64,000 bases of DNA from Christiangramia oceanisediminis. GTDB taxonomy: Bacteria > Bacteroidota > Bacteroidia > Flavobacteriales > Flavobacteriaceae. Under the pieces are notes generated by a model. The model was given only the letters and a program-made list of their open reading frames with translations. It was not told where the DNA came from and ran no database searches. The stretch spans positions 372,001 through 436,000 of the forward strand of contig NZ_JANCNS010000003.1 in the NCBI RefSeq assembly GCF_022570735.2. Direction: 5' to 3'. The stretch's first letter is position 1, and every line of letters starts with the position of its first letter. Positions 45,086-54,340 of this stretch are shown piece after piece. Position numbers and translations under genes: made by a program.

Positions 45086-46399
45086 TCAACCATTAGAATA
45101 ATCCCTAAACTTACTTATTTGTACTTTCGCTTGTAGGTCATGCAATAGATTGTAAAGGCCAAAAAAGGTTCTGCTCATATAGAGGAAGTGTCTGCTACCT
45201 CTATTTCCATTCATCTTTCTCAACTCGGGGTCTTTGGAATACCGCTCACTTAACTGGGTTAAGTGTTTCCAGAAGTCTTCATCCGTAAAATCGAATGCTT
45301 CTGACTGGAAAGGAGTTGAGAACATTTCAAACATCTCATAGAACATTTCTTTGAAGAATTTCTCTTCCTTCTTGGAATCTTCTTTATGAAGTATCTCCAG
45401 TTCTATCAATCGCTGTTTAAAAACAGCATCGTCATTCAAATTTTCCTTATTCACCAAAGAAAAATATGGCTCATAAAAGTCTTTAGGTATCTTCTTGATA
45501 CAGCCAAAATCGATGGCTATCAGGTTATTATCTTTATCTACCAGGAAATTACCTGGATGAGGATCGGCATGTACTTCACGCAATTCATGGATCTGGAACA
45601 TATAAAAGTCCCAAAGTGCCTGCCCTATTTTATTTGCCAGCTCCTGATCTTCATTCTGCTTAGCAAATTCACTAAGGTGAAGACCATCCATCCAATCCAT
45701 GGTAATGATACGCTCACTGGAAAGTTTCTCATAATATTTAGGAAACCTCAAATTCGGAATATGTGCACAGGCTTCTGAAATTTGTTTGCTTTGTTTTACT
45801 TCCAAAACATAATCTGTCTCTTCCAGTAATTTTCCTTCAACTTCCTGAAAATACTTTTCAGAATCCTTTGCCTGCAAATTGAACATTCTGAGCGCAATTG
45901 GTTTTACCATGGCAAGGTCTGAACTGATACTATCTGCAACCCCCGGATATTGGATTTTCACAGCAAGTTTTTTCCCATCTTTTGTAGCTTTATGCACCTG
46001 TCCGATGCTGGCAGCATTGACCGATTGGGTTGCAAACGTATCATATAATTCTTCGGGATAGGCTCCCTGATATTTTTTAAATGTCTTTCTTACCAAAGGA
46101 GCAGATAAAGGCGGAACGCTAAATTGTGCGAGGCTGAATTTCTCTACGTAGGCTCCCGGCAACAAATTTTTCTCCATAGAAAGCATTTGTGCCATTTTTA
46201 GAGCACTACCCTTCAAGCTCTTTAATCCATCATAGATATCAGTAGCGTTTTCTTCATCCAGTTCATCACGGGTAAGCTCCGGATTAAAGGCTTTTTTACC
46301 GTAATATTTAAGGTAATTTCCGCCTATTTTCACACCGGTTTGAACCAGTTTACTGGTTCTGCCAATCTTTCCCGTTGGTATTTTATCTATTGTCTTCAT
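45086..46399 (-). CDS. ABC1/AarF-UbiB family atypical kinase
   Basis: This belongs to the ABC1 family of protein-kinase-like ATPases, which in other bacteria support quinone synthesis or membrane lipid homeostasis. The 437 residues show the KxAQ-type motif in LKMAQMLSMEKNLLP, the ATP-site KLAVKIQYPGV lysine, and HADPHPGNFLVDKDN with IAIDFGC, the catalytic and DFG-like segments. Menaquinone bacteria use no ubiquinone, so its substrate here is open. It starts 16 bp after the TetR gene and the two are cotranscribed. Confidence 0.93.
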   Translation of the reverse strand: MKTIDKIPTGKIGRTSKLVQTGVKIGGNYLKYYGKKAFNPELTRDELDEENATDIYDGLKSLKGSALKMAQMLSMEKNLLPGAYVEKFSLAQFSVPPLSAPLVRKTFKKYQGAYPEELYDTFATQSVNAASIGQVHKATKDGKKLAVKIQYPGVADSISSDLAMVKPIALRMFNLQAKDSEKYFQEVEGKLLEETDYVLEVKQSKQISEACAHIPNLRFPKYYEKLSSERIITMDWMDGLHLSEFAKQNEDQELANKIGQALWDFYMFQIHELREVHADPHPGNFLVDKDNNLIAIDFGCIKKIPKDFYEPYFSLVNKENLNDDAVFKQRLIELEILHKEDSKKEEKFFKEMFYEMFEMFSTPFQSEAFDFTDEDFWKHLTQLSERYSKDPELRKMNGNRGSRHFLYMSRTFFGLYNLLHDLQAKVQISKFRDYSNG

Positions 46400-46415
46400 T
46401 CAATTCTCCTTCGGC

Positions 46416-47087
46416 TTACGCCATTCTCTCTTTCCATATAAATTTTCCGAAGTCTACCACACGTTCCAGCGGGGTGTTATCGAAAACATCAAATACCGTG
46501 TTCACTGATTTCTCTATAGCCACATCTGTACTTTCAAATCCGGCTGAATTGTCATCCATCCAGAATTTCAGAAGGAACAGGAATTGCACCCATACTCCTT
46601 CAGAAAATATCATTTCGCTTTGCTGGAATAATTTCAGCGTTTTATCCCTATTTCCATCCTGGATCAATCCTTTCGAAAAAATCTTGATCTTTTTCCGAAG
46701 ATTTTTCAGTTCTTCCAAATTTTTAATCGTGCTTTCGCTTTCATTCAGTGTATAAAGAACATAACTTCTATTCGCGGTTAGCACTTCAAAAAAAGTGTAG
46801 AAAAAGGTGAGTAATTTTTCACGATTCGAAAATCCTGCATATTCCTTGGATTTCTCCATGACACTCAGGCTATTTTCAAAGAACTTATCCCAGATCGCTT
46901 TTCGCAATCCTTCAAAACTTCCGAAGAACTTATAAAAATCTGCCTCGGTCATCTCGTTATCCTTAGCAAATTTATATACACTTCTTGGCGTGTGTTCGTT
47001 CTCAAGAACATAATCCATATAAGTTGCAATAAGCATATCTGCGTTTGGCTTCTTTTTCACTTTACTATTTCCTGTCGACTTTGCCAT
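46416..47087 (-). CDS. TetR-family transcriptional regulator
   Basis: The ATG at 47087 (MAKSTGNSKVKKKPN) is preferred over an upstream in-frame one at 47153. The N-terminal helix-turn-helix is visible as HTPRSVYKFAKDNEM followed by ADFYKFFGSFEGLRKAIW, the TetR recognition region. The C-terminal ligand domain (about 80-223) is helical and of no known specificity. It sits immediately upstream of the ABC1 kinase gene, so it may regulate that pair. This arrangement appears to be a conserved Bacteroidota gene pair. Confidence 0.85.
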   Translation of the reverse strand: MAKSTGNSKVKKKPNADMLIATYMDYVLENEHTPRSVYKFAKDNEMTEADFYKFFGSFEGLRKAIWDKFFENSLSVMEKSKEYAGFSNREKLLTFFYTFFEVLTANRSYVLYTLNESESTIKNLEELKNLRKKIKIFSKGLIQDGNRDKTLKLFQQSEMIFSEGVWVQFLFLLKFWMDDNSAGFESTDVAIEKSVNTVFDVFDNTPLERVVDFGKFIWKERMA

Positions 47088-47231
47088 TTCTTGCTTTCTT
47101 ATTTTTATCAAATTTACGACTTTGTTTAATTTTCTATCTAAATAATTAAACAAAATATTGTTAAATGTTTTAGAACGCCTAATTGGGCCTCTGGACCTTT
47201 AGACGATAGTCTGCCAATTTAATTACAGAAG

Positions 47232-47244
47232 TGTCAGTTTGACA
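47232..47244 (+). promoter_or_regulatory. Candidate heat-shock element upstream of htpG
   Basis: TGTCAGTTTGACA is a perfect inverted repeat (TGTCA-N3-TGACA) 66 bp before the htpG ATG. A TGACAATATGACG variant lies before hsp20. Both fit TGnCA-N3-TGnCA (one mismatch in hsp20). Confidence 0.5.
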
Positions 47245-47310
47245 GCGAATTGCCAATGGTACTTTTTTTGACAAAACCTAAATGAAAAACAAAAATTAAA
47301 AATTCAACAT

Positions 47311-49197
47311 ATGGCAACCGGAAAAATAAATGTATCTGTAGAAAACATTTTTCCGCTCATCAAAAAGTTCCTGTACAGTGATCACGAGATCTTTTTGAGA
47401 GAGCTAATTTCTAACGCGACAGACGCAACCCTAAAATTAAAACACCTTGCCCGCCTGGGAGAGGCTAATGTAGAATATGGGAATCCCGTAATCGAGGTTA
47501 AGATCGATAAAGACAATGGAACCCTGCATGTGATAGACCAGGGTATTGGGATGACCAAAGAAGAAGTTGAAAAATACATCAACGAAGTAGCCTTCTCTGG
47601 CGCCGAGGAGTTCCTTGCCAAGTATAAGGACTCTGCAAAAGACAGTGGTATTATTGGTCATTTTGGTCTTGGTTTCTACTCTGCCTTTATGGTAGCGAAC
47701 AAAGTAGAGATCCTAACCAAATCTCATAAAGATGAACCAGCAGCACACTGGGTTTGTAAAGGAACTACCGAATTCGTACTGGAGGAAGCCGAAAAGAAAG
47801 AACATGGTACCGAGATCATCCTGCATATTAATGAAGATGACAAGGAATTCCTGGAAGAGAACAGGATACAGGAATTACTGGTGAAGTACAATAAGTTCAT
47901 GCCTATCCCGATCAAGTTCGGAACGCGTGAAGAAACTTTACCGCTACCAGATGATGCCAAGGAAGATGCAAAACCTGAAACCAAAACGGTAGATAATATC
48001 ATTAATAATCCAGAGCCGGCCTGGACCAAACAGCCAGCCGACCTGGAAGAAAAGGATTATAACGAGTTCTATCGCGAATTGTATCCAATGCAGTTCGAGG
48101 ATCCGTTATTCCATATTCACCTGAATGTTGATTATCCATTCAATCTTACCGGGATTCTTTATTTCCCAAGGATGTCTAAAGATATGAACATCCAGAAAGA
48201 TAAGATTCAGTTATATCAAAACCAGGTTTTTGTTACCGATAATGTGGAAGGTATTGTACCTGAATTCCTTACCATGCTGCGTGGTGTGATCGATTCACCT
48301 GATATTCCACTGAATGTATCAAGGTCTTACCTGCAGGCCGATGGTGCGGTGAAAAAGATCTCCAGCTATATTACCCGTAAGGTCGCCGATAAACTGAAAA
48401 GTCTTTTCAACAATAACAGGGAAGATTTTGAGAAGAAATGGGACGATATCAAGATCGTGATCGAATACGGAATGCTTACTGAAGATAAATTCTTCGAAAA
48501 AGCTGATAAGTTCGCGCTATACCCAACTACCGATGGTGAATATTTCACCTATTCGGAACTGGAAGAAAAGATCAAGGAAAACCAGACCGATAAGGATGGT
48601 AACCTGGTAATCCTTTATGCTTCTAACCAGGATGAGCAGCATAGCTACATCGAAGCTGCCAAGGATAAGGGATATAAAGTACTGCTTCTGGATTCTCCGA
48701 TTGTTTCTCACCTGCTTCAGAAGCTGGAAAATTCAAAAGAAAAGATCTCTTTCGTTCGTGTAGATTCAGATCATGTAGACAACCTCATCAAAAAGGATGA
48801 TGAGAAGATCTCTAAACTTTCCGACGAAGAAAAAGAGAAGCTGAAAGGAGATTTTGAAAAGGTAATTCCTGCAGAGAAATATACCATTCAAATGGAAGCC
48901 ATGGACAGCAATGCTGCTCCGCTTATCATCACCCAGCCTGAGTTCATGAGAAGAATGAAGGAAATGCAGCAAACCGGTGGTGGTGGTATGTTTGGTATGG
49001 GCAATATGCCTGAAATGTACAATCTCGTGGTGAACACCAACCACGAATTGATCAATACCATTCTAAACACCAAAACTGAGAAAAAGCAGCAACGTTTGAT
49101 CAAGCAATCACTTGATCTTGCCAGGCTTTCTCAAAACCTTTTGAAAGGTGAAGAACTTACCGCCTTCATCAAAAGAAGTTTTGAAATGGTGAAATAA
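47311..49197 (+). CDS. htpG: Molecular chaperone HtpG (Hsp90)
   Basis: Hsp90 folds and remodels client proteins with ATP. The 628-residue protein has the GHKL ATPase domain (about 1-220: FLRELISNATDA, DQGIGMTKEE and GHFGLGFYSAF), the middle domain with the catalytic-loop arginine near NVSRSYLQAD, and a C-terminal dimer domain. Near residue 550 a methionine- and glycine-rich insert (GGGGMFGMGNMPEMY) resembles the membrane or client-binding loop of the family. It is monocistronic with a stress-type element upstream and a strong terminator downstream. Confidence 0.97.
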   Translation: MATGKINVSVENIFPLIKKFLYSDHEIFLRELISNATDATLKLKHLARLGEANVEYGNPVIEVKIDKDNGTLHVIDQGIGMTKEEVEKYINEVAFSGAEEFLAKYKDSAKDSGIIGHFGLGFYSAFMVANKVEILTKSHKDEPAAHWVCKGTTEFVLEEAEKKEHGTEIILHINEDDKEFLEENRIQELLVKYNKFMPIPIKFGTREETLPLPDDAKEDAKPETKTVDNIINNPEPAWTKQPADLEEKDYNEFYRELYPMQFEDPLFHIHLNVDYPFNLTGILYFPRMSKDMNIQKDKIQLYQNQVFVTDNVEGIVPEFLTMLRGVIDSPDIPLNVSRSYLQADGAVKKISSYITRKVADKLKSLFNNNREDFEKKWDDIKIVIEYGMLTEDKFFEKADKFALYPTTDGEYFTYSELEEKIKENQTDKDGNLVILYASNQDEQHSYIEAAKDKGYKVLLLDSPIVSHLLQKLENSKEKISFVRVDSDHVDNLIKKDDEKISKLSDEEKEKLKGDFEKVIPAEKYTIQMEAMDSNAAPLIITQPEFMRRMKEMQQTGGGGMFGMGNMPEMYNLVVNTNHELINTILNTKTEKKQQRLIKQSLDLARLSQNLLKGEELTAFIKRSFEMVK

Positions 49198-49216
49198 GTT
49201 AAATTGAATGAACCTA

Positions 49217-49247
49217 AAAAGCCGCTTTTTTGAAAGCGGCTTTTTTT
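49217..49247 (+). terminator. Hairpin terminator after htpG
   Basis: A 12-bp stem AAAAGCCGCTTT / AAAGCGGCTTTT is followed by a T-run. Confidence 0.88.
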
Positions 49248-49290
49248 ATGGGGTAAAAAAAGCTTTTGTACATTTAAACAAAATTCACCT

Positions 49291-50106
49291 ATGAAACGAC
49301 TTCTATCTATTCTGTGTATCCTGGTTATCATAAGCTGTAAGGATCAAAATACTGAAAAACCCATGCCTGTAGAACCAGACAACGGTATAGGTGACGGTGC
49401 AGGTCCACCTCCTGCCCTATCCTTTTCTGAAAATATTGAGGAGGCACATAATAAAACCGCTTTTATGACAAATGAGGCCGTGGCATTCAATATTGAACTG
49501 ATTTTTGGCGGTGAGACGCGGCTTGACGGAGAAGTAAGTATGCTTACCAATTCTACTAAGGTTAGACTGGATAAAAGCAATGGAGCTTCTGTTATTTATG
49601 ATGGTGACCAGGTTTTTATCACACCAGATACCGCTTCGGATAACGGGGCCAGATTTGACATTTTCACCTGGCAGTACTTTTTCGCCATGCCATTCAAACT
49701 TACCGATCCCGGGACAGTTTGGGATCAACCTAAAAAACAGATACTGGACAGTCTGGAATATGATGCTGCCAGGCTTAGTTTTGAATCTTCTATCGGGGAC
49801 TCACCAGACGACTGGTATGTGGTATACCAGGATCCGGAAACCAGCAGACTGAAAGCAGCGGCTTATATAGTTACTTTTTCCAAGGATCAGGATGAAGCTG
49901 AAAAAAATCCTCATGCGATCGTTTATTCAGATTATAAAATGGTAGACGGAGTAGCATTCGCTACAAAGTGGAGTTTTCACAACTGGAGCCAGGCTGAAGG
50001 CCTTGGAGAAAAACTGGGAGAAGCAAGCATCTCTAATATCCGATTTTTTGAACCTGGAGAAGAATCTTTCCGGGTGCCGGAAAATTCTAAACCGGTTAAT
50101 AAATAG
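49291..50106 (+). CDS. DUF6503-like lipoprotein
   Basis: The lipobox is VIISCKDQ (MKRLLSILCILVIISC). The mature protein of ~255 residues resembles a Bacteroidota family that I know as DUF6503; its repeated strand pattern includes EEAHNKTAFMTNEAVAFNIE, GGETRLDGEVSML, then DGDQVFITPDT. LolA/LolB-like folds (half-barrels that hold lipids) are a plausible comparison, but no lipid-binding residue can be named. It ends 2 bp before the convergent histidine-kinase stop. The family name is recalled from memory and less sure than the lipoprotein call. Confidence 0.7.
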   Translation: MKRLLSILCILVIISCKDQNTEKPMPVEPDNGIGDGAGPPPALSFSENIEEAHNKTAFMTNEAVAFNIELIFGGETRLDGEVSMLTNSTKVRLDKSNGASVIYDGDQVFITPDTASDNGARFDIFTWQYFFAMPFKLTDPGTVWDQPKKQILDSLEYDAARLSFESSIGDSPDDWYVVYQDPETSRLKAAAYIVTFSKDQDEAEKNPHAIVYSDYKMVDGVAFATKWSFHNWSQAEGLGEKLGEASISNIRFFEPGEESFRVPENSKPVNK

Positions 50107-50108
50107 AC

Positions 50109-52343
50109 CTACACCCTTTCAGATAGATTCTGCAGGCTTAAATGTTTGTATACGATCTGGTAGAATTTCTGTACGTCGTAAGGTTTAACGATGATTCCGC
50201 TCATCCCGGCGGTAATGATCTCTTCGCGAATTTCATCTACCTCAACGGCGGTAAGGGCAAGAATTGGAATTGTAGCATTGAATTTCCTGATCTCCCTGGA
50301 AGCTTCCAGTCCTGAAATACCAGGCATGTTGACATCCATTAGAATAAGATCGAAATCTTCAGCTTTAACCATTTCTATTGCTTCCGTTCCGTTTCCGGCG
50401 ACCTTACACTCGAATTCTTTTTTGGTAAGGATTCGCTGTGTAACTACCTGGTTGATGCGGTTATCATCCACGATCAGGATCTTTTTAGATGGATGAACAT
50501 CTGAGAAGCTTTCCTGGATTAGCTCGTCTTCTTCCTTCCTTGAAGTATCGATCCTGAACATGATCTTAAAACTGAAGGTTGAGCCTTCACCCTCCACACT
50601 ATGCAGTTCAATTCTAGATCCAAACAACCTCAACAGGCGTTTGACAATAGGTAGACCAAGCCCTGTTCCCTGGTAATTATAATTTGAATTGTTGAGCTGG
50701 GAAAACTCTTCAAAGATCACTCTTCTTTTGCTCTTGGGTATTCCCGGCCCGTTATCCTTTACCTCGAAATAGATGAACGACCTGTTATTTTCTGAACCTA
50801 ACTGCTTCGCTGTAATATTAATATCTCCTCTTTCGGTGAACTTCATGGCGTTCCCTACGAGGTTCATTAAAACCTGGGACAGCCTTACAGAATCGCCAAT
50901 GAGGTAATTAGGTATTTCTTCATCTATATGCAGGTGTATTTGGTTCTTATTTTGAAGTCTTGTAAACTCAAAACTGTTGGTGATACTATTCATTAGCTCC
51001 CGTAGGCTAAACGAAACGTTCTCCAGTTTCACATCGTTAGACTCCATTTTATTCATTTGCAGCACATCATTGATAAGGGCCAGGAGATAATCTGCTGAAA
51101 ATTTCAGGGATTTCAGGTCTGCTTTATGCTTTCCAAGGCTTTTATCTTCAAGCAGTAAACTGGTAAGGCCAATCACTCCGTATAGCGGAGTTCGTATTTC
51201 ATGGCTTACCGTGCTAAAGAAACGCGTTTTGAGCAGGGATAACCGCTCAGCCTCATCTTTAGCCTCCTTATATTGACGGTTCTTCTTCTTAAGTTCACCT
51301 ATCAGGTTTCTACGATCCCGGTTCACCTTATGCAGAAATACCAGGATAAAGACCAGCCCCAGTGAGGATAAGACCATCACGATCACTTTTTCCTTGGATT
51401 TATTGATGATCTCATTTTGCAATCTTTGTTCCCTTTCAGCGATCTCAAGGTTCTTTCGGTATTCATTTACATTGAATCTCGCGTTAGCGATCTCCATTTG
51501 CATCAGTTTTTCATTCTCATAAATCTTGTTGTTCAGCTCGCTGTATCGTTGGTGAGCTTCAAGCGCTTTTTTATAATCACCTTTATTCTGAAGCATTTCA
51601 GAATAGGCATGATAGGCTTCCGCAGCAGGAAGAATGAGCGTATCTTTTTCTGCAAGGTCTATAGACCGGTTGAAGTAGTAAGTAGCGGTATCGTATTGCT
51701 TTTTATGGTCGTAATACCTCCCGTGCAGCTGATATATTTGAGAATAATAATAATTTAACTGATATTTTTCAGAATAAGCTAATTTATGCTTATCCAGCAA
51801 GGTAAGTGACTCACTGATGTATGGAAATGCTTTTTCGTATTGCCCCATGTCCATGTAAGTCCAGCCTATGTTTGATTTAGGAGCTATTTTACTAAATGGA
51901 TCGTTGATCTTATCTGCCAGGTCAATGACCATATTATAGTAATCTATACCCTTTTCCCTGAATTCTTCCAGTTCTGAATAAATGTTCCCCAGGTTGTTAT
52001 AAGAATCCAGCAGAAGCGTATCATTATCGGCTTTTAAACCGTATTCCAAACCGAGTTTATAATTTATTCTTGCCCTGGAGGTGTCCTTAAGATCAAGGTA
52101 GACATGGCCTAAGCCGTTATAAGCCTTAGAGGTATAATACGGGTCATTGGCTTCTTTAGATAAATTAATCAGGTCTGGAAAGTCTTCTATAGCAAGGTCA
52201 TAATGGTATTCACCCACATATTTATTGATACTTGACAAAAAAGACTTTAAGCTATCCCGACTCACTTCATCAGGACTCTGAGAAAACGAAACATCCCATA
52301 TTAAAATACAGGCAATCAGTAGAAAAAAATGACTTTTTTTCAA
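50109..52343 (-). CDS. TPR hybrid sensor histidine kinase/response regulator
   Basis: The order is signal peptide (MKKSHFFLLIACILIWDVSFS), periplasmic TPR repeats (about 35-300), one membrane helix (319-340), a short coiled coil, HisKA with the phospho-His381 in STVSHEIRTP, HATPase (about 485-610: NAMKFTERG, DNGPGIPKSK and GTGLGLPIV), then a receiver domain (620-744) with phospho-Asp670 in LILMDVNMPG and Lys720. It senses something through the TPR region. No DNA-binding output or HPt domain is attached, and no partner regulator is near, so the phosphate must pass to an unlinked protein or stay within. Confidence 0.94.
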   Translation of the reverse strand: MKKSHFFLLIACILIWDVSFSQSPDEVSRDSLKSFLSSINKYVGEYHYDLAIEDFPDLINLSKEANDPYYTSKAYNGLGHVYLDLKDTSRARINYKLGLEYGLKADNDTLLLDSYNNLGNIYSELEEFREKGIDYYNMVIDLADKINDPFSKIAPKSNIGWTYMDMGQYEKAFPYISESLTLLDKHKLAYSEKYQLNYYYSQIYQLHGRYYDHKKQYDTATYYFNRSIDLAEKDTLILPAAEAYHAYSEMLQNKGDYKKALEAHQRYSELNNKIYENEKLMQMEIANARFNVNEYRKNLEIAEREQRLQNEIINKSKEKVIVMVLSSLGLVFILVFLHKVNRDRRNLIGELKKKNRQYKEAKDEAERLSLLKTRFFSTVSHEIRTPLYGVIGLTSLLLEDKSLGKHKADLKSLKFSADYLLALINDVLQMNKMESNDVKLENVSFSLRELMNSITNSFEFTRLQNKNQIHLHIDEEIPNYLIGDSVRLSQVLMNLVGNAMKFTERGDINITAKQLGSENNRSFIYFEVKDNGPGIPKSKRRVIFEEFSQLNNSNYNYQGTGLGLPIVKRLLRLFGSRIELHSVEGEGSTFSFKIMFRIDTSRKEEDELIQESFSDVHPSKKILIVDDNRINQVVTQRILTKKEFECKVAGNGTEAIEMVKAEDFDLILMDVNMPGISGLEASREIRKFNATIPILALTAVEVDEIREEIITAGMSGIIVKPYDVQKFYQIVYKHLSLQNLSERV

Positions 52344-52481
52344 AGGTAGATTAGGTTAGCAATTAGATTTAGGCGTGTGAAAATTACTCTATTCAAAGGA
52401 CTTACGCAAGATTTATTATTGAAAAAGCCCTTAAACAGTGAATATTTCATAGAATTTTATTTAATAGTATCTTCAGCCAAA

Positions 52482-52853
52482 ATGATAATTATGCTCAATT
52501 TTCCATGGCACCTTTATTTAATGGCACTTATGTATATCGTTGCAGGTGTTTTTCATTTTCTGAAGCCAAAAATGTATATGAGAATCATGCCTCGTTATCT
52601 TCCCAGCCACAAGCTATTGGTTTATTTAAGCGGCCTGGCCGAAATTGTGCTTGGAATTGCTCTTTGTTTCCCTGAAACCAAAGACCTGGCGATCTACGGA
52701 ATCATCCTGATGCTGCTGGTATTCCTGCTGGTTCATTTTTATATGCTGAGTTCTGAAAAAGCAGGTGCCGGAGTGCCGAAATGGATTCTTGTAGCGAGGA
52801 TCCCGTTGCAGTTTTTACTGATATGGTGGGCGTGGTTCTATTTAAATTTATAA
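52482..52853 (+). CDS. DoxX-like membrane protein
   Basis: The ATG at 52482 or 52491 is preferred to a distant GTG at 52377, because the first helix (WHLYLMALMYIVAGVFHFL) begins there. About 120 residues hold four membrane segments: GVFHFLKPKMYMRIMP, a helix around YLSGLAEIVLGIAL, then IYGIILMLLVFLLVHFY and VARIPLQFLLIWWAWFYL. The pattern AGVFHFLKPKMY with LSGLAEIVLG is that of the DoxX-like family. The alkB gene starts 4 bp after its stop, so they are cotranscribed. Confidence 0.82.
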   Translation: MIIMLNFPWHLYLMALMYIVAGVFHFLKPKMYMRIMPRYLPSHKLLVYLSGLAEIVLGIALCFPETKDLAIYGIILMLLVFLLVHFYMLSSEKAGAGVPKWILVARIPLQFLLIWWAWFYLNL

Positions 52854-52857
52854 GTTT

Positions 52858-53442
52858 TTGGAAAACACAGACATCTCTTTAAAGGACGCTTCACTAAGCT
52901 ACTACTCCGCATTCATTCCTGAAGTCGAAGCAGATACACTTTTGCATAGGCTTCTCCATGAAACTGAATGGAGCCAGGATACCATCAAACTATTTGGAAA
53001 AGAGGTATTACAGCCCAGGCTCACCGCTTTTTTCGGGGAAAGCGGCCTGGATTACACCTATTCCGGATTAACCATGAAACCAAAACCATTTCCAGGATTT
53101 ATAATTAAGCTGAAGCAAGAATGCGAGAAAATCGCCAGAACCGATTTTAACGTATGCCTGGTGAATTTATACCGGGACGGCAAAGATAGCATGGGTTGGC
53201 ACGCCGATGATGAAAAAGAACTGGGACCAAACCCCGTGATCGCCTCGGTTAGCCTGGGTGCTGAACGTTTCTTTAAACTGAAACATAAAAAAGATCTCAC
53301 GGCGGGATATAAAATAAGGCTGCAACATGGCAGCCTTTTGATCATGAGCGGAACCACCCAGGAATTCTGGAAACACAGCCTGCCAAAGACAGCTAAAACC
53401 GTAAACCCCAGAATAAACCTGACCTTCAGGAAGATTGTCTAG
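52858..53442 (+). CDS. alkB: AlkB-type alpha-ketoglutarate-dependent dioxygenase
   Basis: It repairs 1-methyladenine and 3-methylcytosine by oxidative demethylation. The start is TTG at 52858: no in-frame ATG occurs until Met70 and the frame is coupled to the upstream DoxX stop. The Fe(II) ligands are HxD in GWHADDEKEL and the second His in FWKHSLPK; the 2OG-binding arginines are in NPRINLTFR at the end. The 194 residues are full length. The 3' end overlaps the convergent nuclease gene by 4 bp. Confidence 0.94.
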   Translation: MENTDISLKDASLSYYSAFIPEVEADTLLHRLLHETEWSQDTIKLFGKEVLQPRLTAFFGESGLDYTYSGLTMKPKPFPGFIIKLKQECEKIARTDFNVCLVNLYRDGKDSMGWHADDEKELGPNPVIASVSLGAERFFKLKHKKDLTAGYKIRLQHGSLLIMSGTTQEFWKHSLPKTAKTVNPRINLTFRKIV

Positions 53443-54221
53443 GAATAGATATCGTTTAGGATCTTTGCAAGCCTAAGACCTCCTTTTTGAAGCTGGTTAA
53501 GAACCGTTGGCATATGCTCGTACATATAGGAATACCCAAGTTTATCACCATTATCCACTCCGGCATATAATTCTTCGGCCATTTTCCTGGATTCGTATAC
53601 CCAGTCCAGCAGTTTTCCTGATTGTACCGATTTTTTTTCTGCCTTGGAAAGATCTTTAGTGTTGATGGCAAGTTCGGTATAACTCATCTGGTAAAAGTTG
53701 ATCATTTCACTATCCCATACGCGGTGGATATTAGACCCGTCGTTAAACCACCTCACCTGTATATCATTTCCACCTTTATCTGAGGCGTGACCTACATGAA
53801 ATGGCTGGTGAAGATCACCAACAAAATGAACCAGCATTTTCAGGTGAAACTGTTTTTCAGCCCTGGTTGCATTTTTATCTTTCAAAACCTCTACACACTT
53901 CCTGATAGCCTGTACCAGGTCCCCATCTTCACTGGCCTCTTCATCAATATACTCCTTTGAATCGGGATGTATGTTCACATAATGCCAGGGCCCGTATTTG
54001 CGGTAATCCGGATCACTTTTAATATCATCGGCATAATTGGCCACAAAGGCAAGGCTTCTTCCCTCAAGAATATCCTCTATGGCCTCCTGGGCTTTTTTGT
54101 TCAAATTGTTTTCGGCTATTTCGGCGGTAGCACGGTGACCTGTTTTTCCCCAGTCGGCATCTGCAGCCTGGATTATTCCAAGGTTAAAAATCAGGATAAC
54201 GCTAAATAAAAATGTTCTCAT
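53439..54221 (-). CDS. Exported S1/P1 nuclease
   Basis: A zinc-dependent single-strand nuclease (260 residues) with a signal peptide (MRTFLFSVILIFNLGIIQAA). The trinuclear zinc ligands are present: Trp24 and His29 in DWGKTGHRATAE, the YADDI Asp, PWHYVNI His, HFVGDLHQPFHVGHA, and NDGSNIHRVWD. Active enzymes have the Trp at the mature N-terminus, so cleavage should fall at Ala/Asp just before Trp24, which is not a perfect signal-peptidase site. It digests extracellular or periplasmic RNA and DNA to recover phosphate and bases. Confidence 0.92.
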   Translation of the reverse strand: MRTFLFSVILIFNLGIIQAADADWGKTGHRATAEIAENNLNKKAQEAIEDILEGRSLAFVANYADDIKSDPDYRKYGPWHYVNIHPDSKEYIDEEASEDGDLVQAIRKCVEVLKDKNATRAEKQFHLKMLVHFVGDLHQPFHVGHASDKGGNDIQVRWFNDGSNIHRVWDSEMINFYQMSYTELAINTKDLSKAEKKSVQSGKLLDWVYESRKMAEELYAGVDNGDKLGYSYMYEHMPTVLNQLQKGGLRLAKILNDIYS

Positions 54222-54340
54222 TCTTGATAATTTTTGGCAAATATAACCAAGTCGATAAAATTTAATGTTAAGGCTGCATCAATTTCATTTTTAATTTAAT
54301 ACATTTATAATATCATTTTAATATCATAACAATTTCAATC

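Noticed and set aside
52377-52481. GTG-initiated extension of the DoxX-like gene
   Set aside because: The added 35 residues are not hydrophobic in the right pattern, and ATGs at 52482 and 52491 stand directly before the first helix.
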